This document shows positions 36,205 through 44,367 of a stretch of DNA of 46,376 nt, one piece after another (the stretch's first letter is position 1; every line of letters starts with the position of its first letter). The notes under the pieces are model-generated. The model searched no databases, was not told the origin of the DNA, and saw only the letters and a program-made list of their open reading frames with translations. Origin of the DNA: Deinococcus sp. (GTDB lineage: Bacteria; Deinococcota; Deinococci; Deinococcales; Deinococcaceae). A program made the translations under genes and the position numbers. The stretch spans positions 1 to 46,376 of the forward strand of contig NZ_JAGLBB010000018.1 of assembly GCF_018260555.1 (NCBI RefSeq), written 5' to 3'.

Positions 36205-37101
36205 GTGGACCTACTTCCTCAACTTCTGATCGCTGGAGTCGTCATTGGCAGCATTTATGCGCTGGCGGCGCTGGGGTTCGTGCTGATCTACAAGTCCAGC
36301 CGCGTCATCAACTTCGCGCACGGGCAAATTATCGCCACGGGGGCGTTTATCGCCTTCGCGCTCACGCAAAAAGGCGTGAACTTCTGGCTGGCGGGCCTGA
36401 TCGCCATGATGGCCACCTTCTTCCTGGGCATGCTGATCGAACGGGTGTTCCTGCGGAAAATGGTGGGCGAGCCGATCATCTCGGTCATCATGGTCACCAT
36501 CGGCCTGAGCAGCGTCATCGAGGGCCTGATTCACCTGACGCCCTTCGGCGCGGGCAATTTCGGTTTTCAGACGCCCGCTGTCCTCAGTGGCGACGGCCTC
36601 AACCTGCTGGGGACGCAGCTTTCACGCACGCAGATTGCCGGGGTGCTGGCCGCGCTGGGGCTGCTGGCGGGCTTCACGTACTTCTTCAACAAGTCCACCC
36701 TGGGAATCACCATGCGCGCTGTGGCTGACGACCAGATGGCCGCCATGAGCGTGGGCACCAGCGTGGAGCGTGTGTTTGCGCTGGCCTGGGCTGCCGCCGG
36801 ACTGACGGCCGCTGCCGCCGGGGTCATCCTGGGCCTCATGAGCGGCCTCACATTGGGGGGACTGGCCGGGATCGGTCTGAAGGTCTTCCCGGTGGTCATC
36901 CTGGGCGGCCTGGACAGCGTGGCAGGCGCCATCGTGGGCGGCATCCTCATCGGTATCCTCGAAAACCTGGCGGCGGGCTACCTCGACGGCCTGGTACCTG
37001 GCGGCGGTACCCGCGAGGTCTTCCCCTTCATCATCCTGATCGCCGTGCTCCTGCTGCGGCCCTACGGACTGTTCGGCACGAAGGAGATTGAACGTGTTTG
37101 A
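36205..37101 (+). CDS. LivH-type ABC transporter permease
   Basis: This 298-residue inner-membrane permease has about eight transmembrane helices starting at residue 6, with the family block IYALAALGFVLIYKSSRVINFAHGQIIATGAFIAF (17-51) and the C-terminal ILIAVLLLRPYGLFGTKEIERV. The GTG start has GAGGAG 7 nt upstream. The 131-nt gap after the CoA ligase holds a CTGCCC/GGGCAG hairpin (36176-36192) directly before the ribosome binding site, which could modulate translation; no other gene is seen there. It pairs with the LivM-type protein. Confidence 0.92.
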   Translation: MDLLPQLLIAGVVIGSIYALAALGFVLIYKSSRVINFAHGQIIATGAFIAFALTQKGVNFWLAGLIAMMATFFLGMLIERVFLRKMVGEPIISVIMVTIGLSSVIEGLIHLTPFGAGNFGFQTPAVLSGDGLNLLGTQLSRTQIAGVLAALGLLAGFTYFFNKSTLGITMRAVADDQMAAMSVGTSVERVFALAWAAAGLTAAAAGVILGLMSGLTLGGLAGIGLKVFPVVILGGLDSVAGAIVGGILIGILENLAAGYLDGLVPGGGTREVFPFIILIAVLLLRPYGLFGTKEIERV

Positions 37102-37114
37102 GGTTGCAGCCAGA

Positions 37115-37177
37115 GGATGGATGATGAATAACACACATACCAATTTTTGCTCCATCCGCCATCAGCCATTACCCATC
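37115..37177. repeat. Heptad repeat hairpin upstream of livM
   Basis: GGATGGATGATG (37115-37126) faces CCATCCGCCATCAGCCATT with ACCCATC (37152-37177); read on the minus strand the right side is a series of 7-bp steps GATGGGT, AATGGCT, GATGGCG, GATGGAG. GGATGG/CCATCC can pair as a stem. It is related to the longer array at 38280-38430. Confidence 0.55.
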
Positions 37178-37200
37178 GGCGCCTGCGCAGGAGGCCAGTG

Positions 37201-38274
37201 ATGCCCGCCTCCCGCTTCACCCAGACCGGCAATTACCGGGTGCGCTATCAGCAGGATCAGACGATCTTCGCTACCTACGCCGAGCAACTGAGCCTGGTGG
37301 TGCTGCTCCTGGCGCTGCTGCTGCTGCCGCTGCTTATTTCCAAGACGCTGCTGCGCGACGTGAACATGATCATGATCTACGCGGTGGCGGTCATCGGCCT
37401 GAACGTGACCACCGGGTACACGGGCCTCATCAATATCGGGCAGGCGGCATTCATGGCCGTTGGAGCGTACGCCACGGCCCTGGCTGCCACAAAACTGAAC
37501 CTGCCGTTTTTCCTGGCGATTCCACTGGGTGGCCTGGCGGGGGCCGTTGTGGGCACCTTCGTCGGCCTGCCCAGCCTGCGGCTCAAGTACCTGTACCTGG
37601 CGGTCGCCACGCTGGCCTTCCAGATCATCTTCGAGTGGACGGTGGGGCACTCCCCGCTGCTGGCCCAGGGTGGGGCCATCATCCTGCCCCCGGTCGAAGT
37701 GTTCGGAATCAAAGCCACTTTTCTGAACCACAACAAGGTCTGGTATTACATCATCCTGCCCGTACTGGTGGTCATGGGACTGCTGTGGCGCAATATTCTG
37801 CGCAGTAAGCACGGGCGCTCCTTCATCGCCGTACGCGACAACGACCGCGCCGCCGCCGCCATGGGCATCAACCCCGGCGTGACCAAACTGACTGCTTTCC
37901 TGGTGGGCAGCTTCTTCGCGGGGATCGCGGGCGGGCTGTTCGCGTACTTTCAGAAAGCCGTGGTCATCGAGGACTATGGCCTGCATACCAGCGTGCAACT
38001 GCTGGCCATGGCGATTGTGGGCGGCCTGGGCAGCGTGCCCGGTTCCTTCCTGGGGCCGCTCTTTATCGTGGCGCTCGACCGGGGGATGGGAGGCCTGAGC
38101 AACTTCATGAGCGAACGCCAGATTTTCCCGCCCGGCGTGGACGCCGCTACCGCCCTGCGCCCCCTCGCCTTCGGCCTCTCCATCATGCTGTTCCTGATCT
38201 ACGAACCGCGTGGACTGGCGAACTGGTGGCGACTGAGCCGGATGTACTTCAAGAAGTGGCCCTACAAGTTCTAG
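37201..38274 (+). CDS. LivM-type ABC transporter permease
   Basis: This 357-residue permease has a roughly 35-residue cytoplasmic N-terminus, then about nine transmembrane helices. It contains the family segments LNVTTGYTGLINIGQAAFMAVGAYATA and GRSFIAVRDNDRAAAAMGINPGVTKLTAF, the loop that couples to the ATPase. The ATG at 37201 is preceded by GGAGG with 6-nt spacing; the frame extends upstream to 37147 without a better site. It forms the membrane channel with the LivH-type protein. Heptad repeats flank it on both sides. Confidence 0.92.
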   Translation: MPASRFTQTGNYRVRYQQDQTIFATYAEQLSLVVLLLALLLLPLLISKTLLRDVNMIMIYAVAVIGLNVTTGYTGLINIGQAAFMAVGAYATALAATKLNLPFFLAIPLGGLAGAVVGTFVGLPSLRLKYLYLAVATLAFQIIFEWTVGHSPLLAQGGAIILPPVEVFGIKATFLNHNKVWYYIILPVLVVMGLLWRNILRSKHGRSFIAVRDNDRAAAAMGINPGVTKLTAFLVGSFFAGIAGGLFAYFQKAVVIEDYGLHTSVQLLAMAIVGGLGSVPGSFLGPLFIVALDRGMGGLSNFMSERQIFPPGVDAATALRPLAFGLSIMLFLIYEPRGLANWWRLSRMYFKKWPYKF

Positions 38275-38279
38275 CTGAA

Positions 38280-38430
38280 GGCAGATGGCAGATGGCGGAT
38301 GGCTGATGGCTCAAAAGCCGTCAGACCTGGCCACAGGCAGTCTCCAGATCAGCCCCTAACTCCCAACACCACACCTTCCAATGTCCGCCATCTGCCACTC
38401 GCCTTCCGCCACCTGCCCCTCGCCATCTGC
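38280..38430. repeat. Inverted heptad-repeat arrays upstream of livK
   Basis: Plus-strand heptads GGCAGAT, GGCAGAT, GGCGGAT, GGCTGAT (38280-38307) face a minus-strand series of about six heptads GCAGATG, GCGAGGG, GCAGGTG, GCGGAAG, GCGAGTG, GCAGATG (38430 down to 38389). The two arrays can pair into a large hairpin between livM and livK. The intervening 75 nt contain nothing recognisable. Confidence 0.65.
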
Positions 38431-38447
38431 GTACCCGGAGGTACACC

Positions 38448-39635
38448 ATGAACAAAGCACTCGCGCTGACCGCCCTCATTTCCCTCGCTTCCTTCGCCTC
38501 GGCCAAGGACATCACGTTGGTCTGGTCGGGCGCGGTGACTGGCCCGACCAGCGACGCGGGCAGCAGCTACGGCAAGGGCGTCGAGGACTACTGCAAGTAC
38601 GCCAACAGTGAGAAGATGTTGGCCGGCGTGACCCTCAAGTGCGTCATCCGCGATGACCAGTACAACAACGCCAACACCCAGAGCAACTTTGAAGAGTTCG
38701 TGGGCAACGAGCAGATACCGGTGTTCCTGGGTTACTCCACGGGCGGCATGCTGCAAATCAAGGGCACCGTGCAGGAAACCAAGGTGCCCACCCTGACAGC
38801 CAGTTTGCACATCGGCATCATTGACCCACCCAACAACCAGTACATGTTCCTGCCCGTCGCCAGCTACTCGGAGAACATCGTGAGCCTGCTGGAGTACGTC
38901 GCCAAGAAGGAAAGAGGCGCAAAAGTGGCCCTGATCGTGAACCCCAGTCCCTTCGGGCGCGACCCCGTGGTGGATGCCCGCAAGGCCGCCGAGCGCCTGG
39001 GCCTCAAGATTACCGACGTGCAGGAGGTCGGCGGCAACAACCTGGATAACACCGCGCTGCTCAAGCGGCTGGAAGCACAGGGAGCCAAGTACGTCATCAA
39101 CCAGAACACCGCCGGGCCAGTCGCCAACATCCTGAAGGACGCCAAACGCCTGGGCCTGCTGGGCAAGATGCAGTTCATGGGGGCGCACTACGCGGGCGGC
39201 GAGGACCTGACCAAGCTGGCCGGAGACGCCGCCGCCAACTTCATCTGGGTCACGAGCTACTACATGTACGACGAGGGCGACAAGCCCGGCATCCAGCTCG
39301 TGAAGAAAATCGGCGCACAGTTTAACCAGAAGCCCGACGTGATCCGGAGCGTGAACTACACCTCTGGAATGCTGACCGCCAGCATCGCCATCGAGGCCAT
39401 GAAGCGGTCGGGAAGCACCATCAACAACGTCACGGTGTACAAGGCCCTGACCAGCATGGTGGGCAGCAAGAAGTTCGACCCCGGCTTTTCGGTCGGCCCC
39501 GTGACCTTCAGCGCCAAAGACCACGTGGGAGCCGAAACCATGCGCCTGCTGCAAGCCGACGCGACCGGCAACTTCAAGGCCATCACCGGGCCAATGCAGA
39601 GCCAGATGTTCAAACTCATTCACCCGATGAAGTGA
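38448..39635 (+). CDS. LivK-type (HAAT) periplasmic substrate-binding protein
   Basis: This 395-residue exported binding protein has a signal peptide MNKALALTALISLASFASA with likely cleavage before K20. There is no lipobox cysteine, so the mature protein is probably soluble in the periplasm. The mature part follows the periplasmic-binding type 1 (Peripla_BP_6) pattern: LVWSGAVTGPTSDAGSSYGKGVEDYCKYAN, CVIRDDQYN, FLGYSTGGMLQIKGTVQETKVPTLTASLH, and a C-terminal lobe ending MFKLIHPMK. This group covers amino-acid and aromatic or other acid ligands, so the ligand is open. GGAGGT lies 6 nt before the ATG. A hairpin directly after the gene may stabilise its mRNA. Confidence 0.9.
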   Translation: MNKALALTALISLASFASAKDITLVWSGAVTGPTSDAGSSYGKGVEDYCKYANSEKMLAGVTLKCVIRDDQYNNANTQSNFEEFVGNEQIPVFLGYSTGGMLQIKGTVQETKVPTLTASLHIGIIDPPNNQYMFLPVASYSENIVSLLEYVAKKERGAKVALIVNPSPFGRDPVVDARKAAERLGLKITDVQEVGGNNLDNTALLKRLEAQGAKYVINQNTAGPVANILKDAKRLGLLGKMQFMGAHYAGGEDLTKLAGDAAANFIWVTSYYMYDEGDKPGIQLVKKIGAQFNQKPDVIRSVNYTSGMLTASIAIEAMKRSGSTINNVTVYKALTSMVGSKKFDPGFSVGPVTFSAKDHVGAETMRLLQADATGNFKAITGPMQSQMFKLIHPMK

Positions 39636-39642
39636 GGCAAGA

Positions 39643-39680
39643 CCCCTCGCCTCGCAAGGCCTTCTCTCCAGGGCGAGGGG
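39643..39680 (+). terminator. Intra-operon hairpin after livK
   Basis: CCCCTCGCC (39643-39651) pairs with GGCGAGGGG (39672-39680), a 9-bp GC-rich stem with a 20-nt loop and no T tract, between the binding-protein gene and livF. It may act as a partial terminator or mRNA stabiliser giving more binding protein than ATPase. Confidence 0.5.
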
Positions 39681-39705
39681 TTCCCCAGCACCGCCAAAGG
39701 AGCTT

Positions 39706-40560
<855 letters not shown>

Positions 40561-40567
40561 CCCCGTC

Positions 40568-40638
40568 TGATACGGCTCCCACTCGCTTTGCTCAGATTGA
40601 ATGGGCTGCAAAGTCCGTTCAACCCGGAATCCGTCTGA
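40568..40638. repeat. Short hairpin repeat copy after livF
   Basis: The copy runs from TGATACGGCTCCC to GGAATCCGTCTGA, so both edges carry the repeat terminus in inverted orientation. Inside are ACTCGCTTTGCTCAG, GATTGAATGGGCTGCAAAG and TCCGTTCAACC. It lies 8 nt after the livF TAG stop codon; here the stop codon is not supplied by the repeat. Confidence 0.7.
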
Positions 40639-40741
40639 GAGTCAGAACGTACGATTGTCTCTTCCTGCCCGCTTGTCAGGGAGGCTGGTAGGGGGCGGCA
40701 AACTCCAGCTTGCCTTTCTTTCGCCCAATGTGGGGAATTTC

Positions 40742-41890
40742 ATGACTGATACTGTGTTTCCACCTTCTTCCGCTCCGCCCGCTTTGCCGGGGCTGCTTTC
40801 GCGGCTGCGGGGGCTGCCGCTGTACCGGGAAGCCCTGGCAGACGTGTCCGGTGACGCCGCCTGGGCCAGCGTGCCCTTCCTGACCCGTGAGCGGCTGAGT
40901 GCGGCGTTTGAAGCCGGCGAACTGCTGCACCCTGACGCTGTGCGTGTTCACCTCACCCCTCACCCGGGCGGAAGCTGGCTGCCCGAGTACGCCACCCGCG
41001 CCGATCTCCAGGCGCATGGGCAGGCGGGCGCGGCGGCCTTTGCGCTGGCGGGCGTGCGGCCCGGCGATCATGCCCAGATTGCCTTCGGGTACCACCGGTT
41101 CGCCGGCGGCTGGCTCATGCAAGGCGGCCTGGAGGCGCTGGGCGCCAAGACCATTCCCTTTGGCCCCGGCGAAACGGAAGCGCAACTGGAGTGCATCCGT
41201 CAGCTTGGGGTGCGCGTGCTGGTGTCGGCCCCCAGCTTTGCCCAGAAGCTCGGTGAGGCCGGGGCGCGGGTGGAACTGCTGATTTCCAGTGGCGAGCCGC
41301 TCACCAGTATCGCGGGCCGCCGCGAGAAGGTGGAGGCCGCGCTGGGCGCCGTGGCCCTGGACTGCTACGCCAGCAGTGAGGCGGGCCTGATGGCGCTGGA
41401 AACGCCAGCCAAAAACGGCCTGAAGGTGCTGGACGGCTGGGTGTACCTGGAAGTTATTGATCCCGAAACGGGCGCGGTTTTGCCCGGTGGCGAGCGCGGC
41501 GAACTGGTGGTCACGCACCTGACCAAGGAAGCCATGCCGCTGCTCCGCTTTCGCACAGGTGATCTGACCCGCATGGAACACCGCCCGGATGGCGTGTATC
41601 TGCCGGGCGGCGTGTTCGGCAACGTGGGCGGCATGCTGAAGGTCAAAGGCGTGAAACTGTTCCCGCGTGAAGTGGCTTTCTGGCTGGCGGGGCACGGGCT
41701 GGATCATACCCAGCACACCCTGCGCCTGTGGTCGCACAGCGGCGCAGACCGCATCGGATTGGCCGTGCGTGGCAGCGGCGACCCTGACGCGCTGAAAGCC
41801 GACTTCCAGAAACGCTTCGCCATGAAACTGGACGAGCTGACCCTGGACGATATGCACGAGGGCCGCGGCGTACTGGACGGGCGAAGCTGA
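40742..41890 (+). CDS. PaaK-like (phenylacetate-CoA ligase family) protein with degenerate P-loop
   Basis: This 382-residue member of the PaaK branch of adenylate-forming enzymes has recognisable blocks GVRPGDHAQIAFGYHRFAGGWLMQGGLEALGAKTIPFGPG, YLEVIDPETGAVLPGGERGELVVTHLTKEAMPLLRFRTGDLTRME and a C-terminal LKVKGVKLFPREV. Authentic PaaK proteins are about 430 residues and carry SSGTTGxP before the first block. Here that position reads HPGGSWLPEYATRADL, so the nucleotide-binding loop is eroded, and the usual YGLSE is YASSEAG. It may be a non-catalytic relative or use altered chemistry. The ATG at 40742 has GGGGA upstream. A repeat separates it from livF, so it may have its own promoter. Confidence 0.75.
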   Translation: MTDTVFPPSSAPPALPGLLSRLRGLPLYREALADVSGDAAWASVPFLTRERLSAAFEAGELLHPDAVRVHLTPHPGGSWLPEYATRADLQAHGQAGAAAFALAGVRPGDHAQIAFGYHRFAGGWLMQGGLEALGAKTIPFGPGETEAQLECIRQLGVRVLVSAPSFAQKLGEAGARVELLISSGEPLTSIAGRREKVEAALGAVALDCYASSEAGLMALETPAKNGLKVLDGWVYLEVIDPETGAVLPGGERGELVVTHLTKEAMPLLRFRTGDLTRMEHRPDGVYLPGGVFGNVGGMLKVKGVKLFPREVAFWLAGHGLDHTQHTLRLWSHSGADRIGLAVRGSGDPDALKADFQKRFAMKLDELTLDDMHEGRGVLDGRS

Positions 41891-41972
41891 CCAACGGTAC
41901 CGGACATGTTTCAATTCCAGAAAAGAACGTCCAGTACAGCTTCTGACCTCGGAACGAGGGTGTCGTACTTGT

Positions 41973-42041
41973 CCGTTTGTTTCGTCAATAAGACTGAACC
42001 ACGCCGGGTTGCCGACTCCACGCCCGGAACTCGCCCTGCTC
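41973..42041 (+). repeat. 69-bp companion module, copy 2
   Basis: The module starts CCGTTTGTTTCG and ends CGGAACTCGCCCTGCTC, matching 17677-17745 without gaps. It precedes a hairpin copy, as the first copy does, although 26 bp separate them here. Confidence 0.7.
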
Positions 42042-42070
42042 ACACCCGATCTGTAGCACAGATCTACTCC

Positions 42071-42126
42071 GGATTCCGATTGATTCGCTGCAGTCCCGAA
42101 TCAATCCGAGCGGACGCGAGTGGGAA
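42071..42126 (+). repeat. Hairpin repeat copy (E)
   Basis: GGATTCCGATTGATTCG, a CTGCAGTCC loop and CGAATCAATC form a perfect 10-bp stem (42078-42087 / 42097-42106), followed by CGAGCGGACGCGAGTGGGAA. It is the clearest match to the hairpin consensus. With the 69-bp module it fills most of the 388-nt gap between the PaaK-like gene and proB; no gene is seen there. Confidence 0.8.
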
Positions 42127-42264
42127 CAAGAGACGGATTGGGGGTTCACCGCTTGCATGTTCACTGCGCCCGCAGGCGGACTGAAGCCTGACAGGAGGCG
42201 CGGCGCGGCGGTCCGCGCAGGGTCTGTCTGCCTGTGCGTGGCAGGGGCCGCCCGGCGCGGCGCG

Positions 42265-42270
42265 TATCCT
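42265..42270 (+). promoter_or_regulatory. Leaderless -10 box of proB
   Basis: TATCCT is followed by 8 nt and the ATG at 42279; the frame extends upstream to 42234 but this box selects the later start. Confidence 0.6.
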
Positions 42271-42278
42271 GCGCTGGT

Positions 42279-43370
42279 ATGCGCGTAGTACTGAAACTCG
42301 GCACCAGTGTCCTGACCGCCGGCACGGACCGCCTGCACCGCCCCCGACTGGTGGACCTGATGCGAGGCCTGGCTGCCGTGCGCGCCGCCGGGCATGAGGC
42401 CGTCCTGGTCACCAGCGGCGCGGTGCTGGCGGGCTGGGAGGTGCTGGGCTTCCCGCCGCGCGACCGCACCCTGGCCGAGAAGCAACTGCTGGCCGCCGTC
42501 GGGCAGGGCCGCCTGATGCACACGTACGCGCAACTGGCGGACCTGTACGGCCTGCCGGTCGCGCAGGTCCTGTTGACCGCCGACGATTTCCGCGACCGCA
42601 CCCGCTACCTGAACGCCCGCACCACCCTGGACGCCTGCCTGGCGCGCGGGGTCATGCCGATCATCAACGAGAACGACGCCGTGGCGCTGGAGCAGATCAA
42701 GGTCGGGGACAACGACACCCTCTCGGCGTTTGTGGCGAACCTGACCGGGGCGGACCTGCTGGTCATCCTGACCGACGCGCCTGGCCTGTACACCGCCGAC
42801 CCCCGCAGCGATCCCACGGCCACCCTGATCCCGGTCGTGGAACGCGTGACCCCCGACGTCTGGGCACGGGCGGGGGGGGCCGGATCGCACCGTGGCACGG
42901 GCGGCATGCACACCAAGATCCAGGCGGCCGAGATCGCCACCCGCGCTGGAACCCCCGTCGTGATCGCGCCCGGGGACGCGCCGGACGCCCTGGTCCGCAT
43001 CGTGGGCGGTGAGGCCATCGGCACCCGCTTCCTGGCAGCCGGGACCCGCCTGGAAGCCCGCAAACGCTGGATTCTGGCCGAGATCGCCGCCGGGCGCGCG
43101 CTGCTGGACGCCGGGGCCGCCCGCGCCGTTCGCGAACGCGGCGCGAGCCTCCTGCCGGCCGGGATCACGCGGGTCGAGGGCACCTTCCGGCGAGGGCACA
43201 CCATCCGCCTGATTGACCCGGACGGCCACGAGATCGCGCGCGGCCTGACCCGCTACGCCTCGGCGGACCTGACCCGCCTTGCCGGGCACCACTCCCGCGA
43301 CATTGAGGGCCTGCTGGGCTTTACGTACGGTCCGGAAGCCGTGCACCGCGACGACCTCGTGCGCCTGTAA
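42279..43370 (+). CDS. proB: Glutamate 5-kinase
   Basis: This 363-residue cytoplasmic enzyme phosphorylates glutamate to glutamyl-5-phosphate, the first step of proline synthesis. The amino-acid-kinase domain (1 to about 250) shows VVLKLGTSVLTAG (3-15), VTSGAVLAGWEVLG, the catalytic IINENDAVALEQIKVGDNDTLSAFVA block and LTDAPGLYTADPR, then GGMHTKIQAAEIA. A C-terminal PUA domain (about 270-363) is present, as in full-length ProB. The start is set by the leaderless -10 box and by homology. proA is not adjacent. Monocistronic. Confidence 0.96.
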   Translation: MRVVLKLGTSVLTAGTDRLHRPRLVDLMRGLAAVRAAGHEAVLVTSGAVLAGWEVLGFPPRDRTLAEKQLLAAVGQGRLMHTYAQLADLYGLPVAQVLLTADDFRDRTRYLNARTTLDACLARGVMPIINENDAVALEQIKVGDNDTLSAFVANLTGADLLVILTDAPGLYTADPRSDPTATLIPVVERVTPDVWARAGGAGSHRGTGGMHTKIQAAEIATRAGTPVVIAPGDAPDALVRIVGGEAIGTRFLAAGTRLEARKRWILAEIAAGRALLDAGAARAVRERGASLLPAGITRVEGTFRRGHTIRLIDPDGHEIARGLTRYASADLTRLAGHHSRDIEGLLGFTYGPEAVHRDDLVRL

Positions 43371-43548
43371 CGCCGACTCCGGTGCAAGGGTGGGCTGGCG
43401 GGCGTGGAGGGGGCAACTCGCTGCCCGGGCCGCTGGATGGGTCGGAGCGCGGGCTGCTGCGTGGGGTGTGAACAGGACAGACGGTTTGCAGATCAGGCCG
43501 TTCAATCCCCATGTGCCGCCGTTCGGCTCTGCCTGACTGGGGGCTGGC

Positions 43549-43592
43549 GGCGTTGCGGGCGCTGCGTGTGGGCCACGGGCGCCCGCAGCGCC
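43549..43592. other. 14-bp stem palindrome next to a promoter
   Basis: GGCGTTGCGGGCGC (43549-43562) pairs with GCGCCCGCAGCGCC (43579-43592) with a single G-U in RNA. The 16-bp centre would contain the -35 region of the following TATACT box, so it could be an operator; alternatively it is the proB terminator, though it lacks a T tract and lies 180 nt after proB. Nothing else is seen in 43371-43548. Confidence 0.5.
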
Positions 43593-43595
43593 GCC

Positions 43596-43601
43596 TATAC
43601 T
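43596..43601 (+). promoter_or_regulatory. Leaderless -10 box (TATACT)
   Basis: TATACT is followed by 7 nt and the GTG at 43609. Confidence 0.6.
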
Positions 43602-43608
43602 GCCGTGC

Positions 43609-44367
43609 GTGCTGTTGCCCATGCTTTCTGTCCCGCTGCTCGCCTCGCAGCTGATCATCGCCGACCCTGCCGGAGACGCGCGCGGTGACGGCGGATACAT
43701 TCTCCCCACCCGGCCCGCCTTCACGGCCGAGATGCTGGACCTGCGCGCCTTTAGCGCCGAGAGCAACGGCGACACCATGCGCTTTACCGTCAGTTTCGGG
43801 CAGATGGGCAACCCCTGGAACGCCCCCAGTGGTTTTAGCGCGGGCGTGACGGACATCTTTATCAAGGGCGTGCTGGGCGGCCAGCAGGTACTTGCCGATA
43901 CTGGCCTGCGCGTCCGCGGGCAGGGCGGGTGGCAGTACCACCTGCGCGTCACGGGCACCGGCGCCACCCTGCAAGAGGCGAACGCGCTGGGCACCCTGAG
44001 CACCCGCGCCGCCCCGACCGTCCAGGTGCAGGGCACCAGCCTGTTCATCGACGCGGCCGTGCCTGCCGGGAAGTATGGCTACTGGGTCACCAACAGCGTG
44101 TACACGCCCCTGTCCGCGGGCGGCCTCCTGAAACCCGGGCCGGGCACCCAGCCGACGGCGTTGCAGGCTGGCCGGACCGGGGCGCCCACCCCGGTCGATG
44201 TGCTGGCCGCTCCCGGGGACACGCAGGCGTTCACGAACGATACCCTGGCGGCTGTGGGCGAAACGCGCGACTGGGTCAGCGCCGCCCTGATCGGCCTGGG
44301 CGGTCTGGGCCTGCTGATCACCGTGATCGCCACTGTGATCGCGTGGCGTAGCCCGCGCCGTCTATGA
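43609..44367 (+). CDS. Membrane-anchored glucodextranase-C/DOMON-like protein
   Basis: This 252-residue exported protein has a short hydrophobic start (MLLPMLSVPLLASQ) that acts as a signal segment, a beta-sandwich domain (about 16-200) and one C-terminal membrane helix (about 226-246, ALIGLGGLGLLITVIATVIAW) ending in RSPRRL, which orients the domain outside. The opening IIADPAGDARGDGGYILPT with FTAEMLDLRAFSAES matches the start of the glucodextranase C-terminal-like (GDP/DOMON-type) domains found on cell-surface glycan-active proteins; no catalytic residues are visible. The GTG start follows a leaderless -10 box. It overlaps the transporter gene by 4 bp (ATGA), so both form an operon. Ligand unknown. 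Confidence 0.72.
   Translation: MLLPMLSVPLLASQLIIADPAGDARGDGGYILPTRPAFTAEMLDLRAFSAESNGDTMRFTVSFGQMGNPWNAPSGFSAGVTDIFIKGVLGGQQVLADTGLRVRGQGGWQYHLRVTGTGATLQEANALGTLSTRAAPTVQVQGTSLFIDAAVPAGKYGYWVTNSVYTPLSAGGLLKPGPGTQPTALQAGRTGAPTPVDVLAAPGDTQAFTNDTLAAVGETRDWVSAALIGLGGLGLLITVIATVIAWRSPRRL

Noticed and set aside
38280..38430. Possible CRISPR array
   Set aside because: The heptads are 7 bp, unspaced and inverted; no 20-40 bp repeats separated by unique spacers are present, and no cas genes lie nearby.
43371..43400. A TGA-anchored repeat copy after proB (GCCGACTCCGGTGCAAG)
   Set aside because: Only about ten bases resemble the consensus, the stop codon is TAA and no hairpin arm follows.
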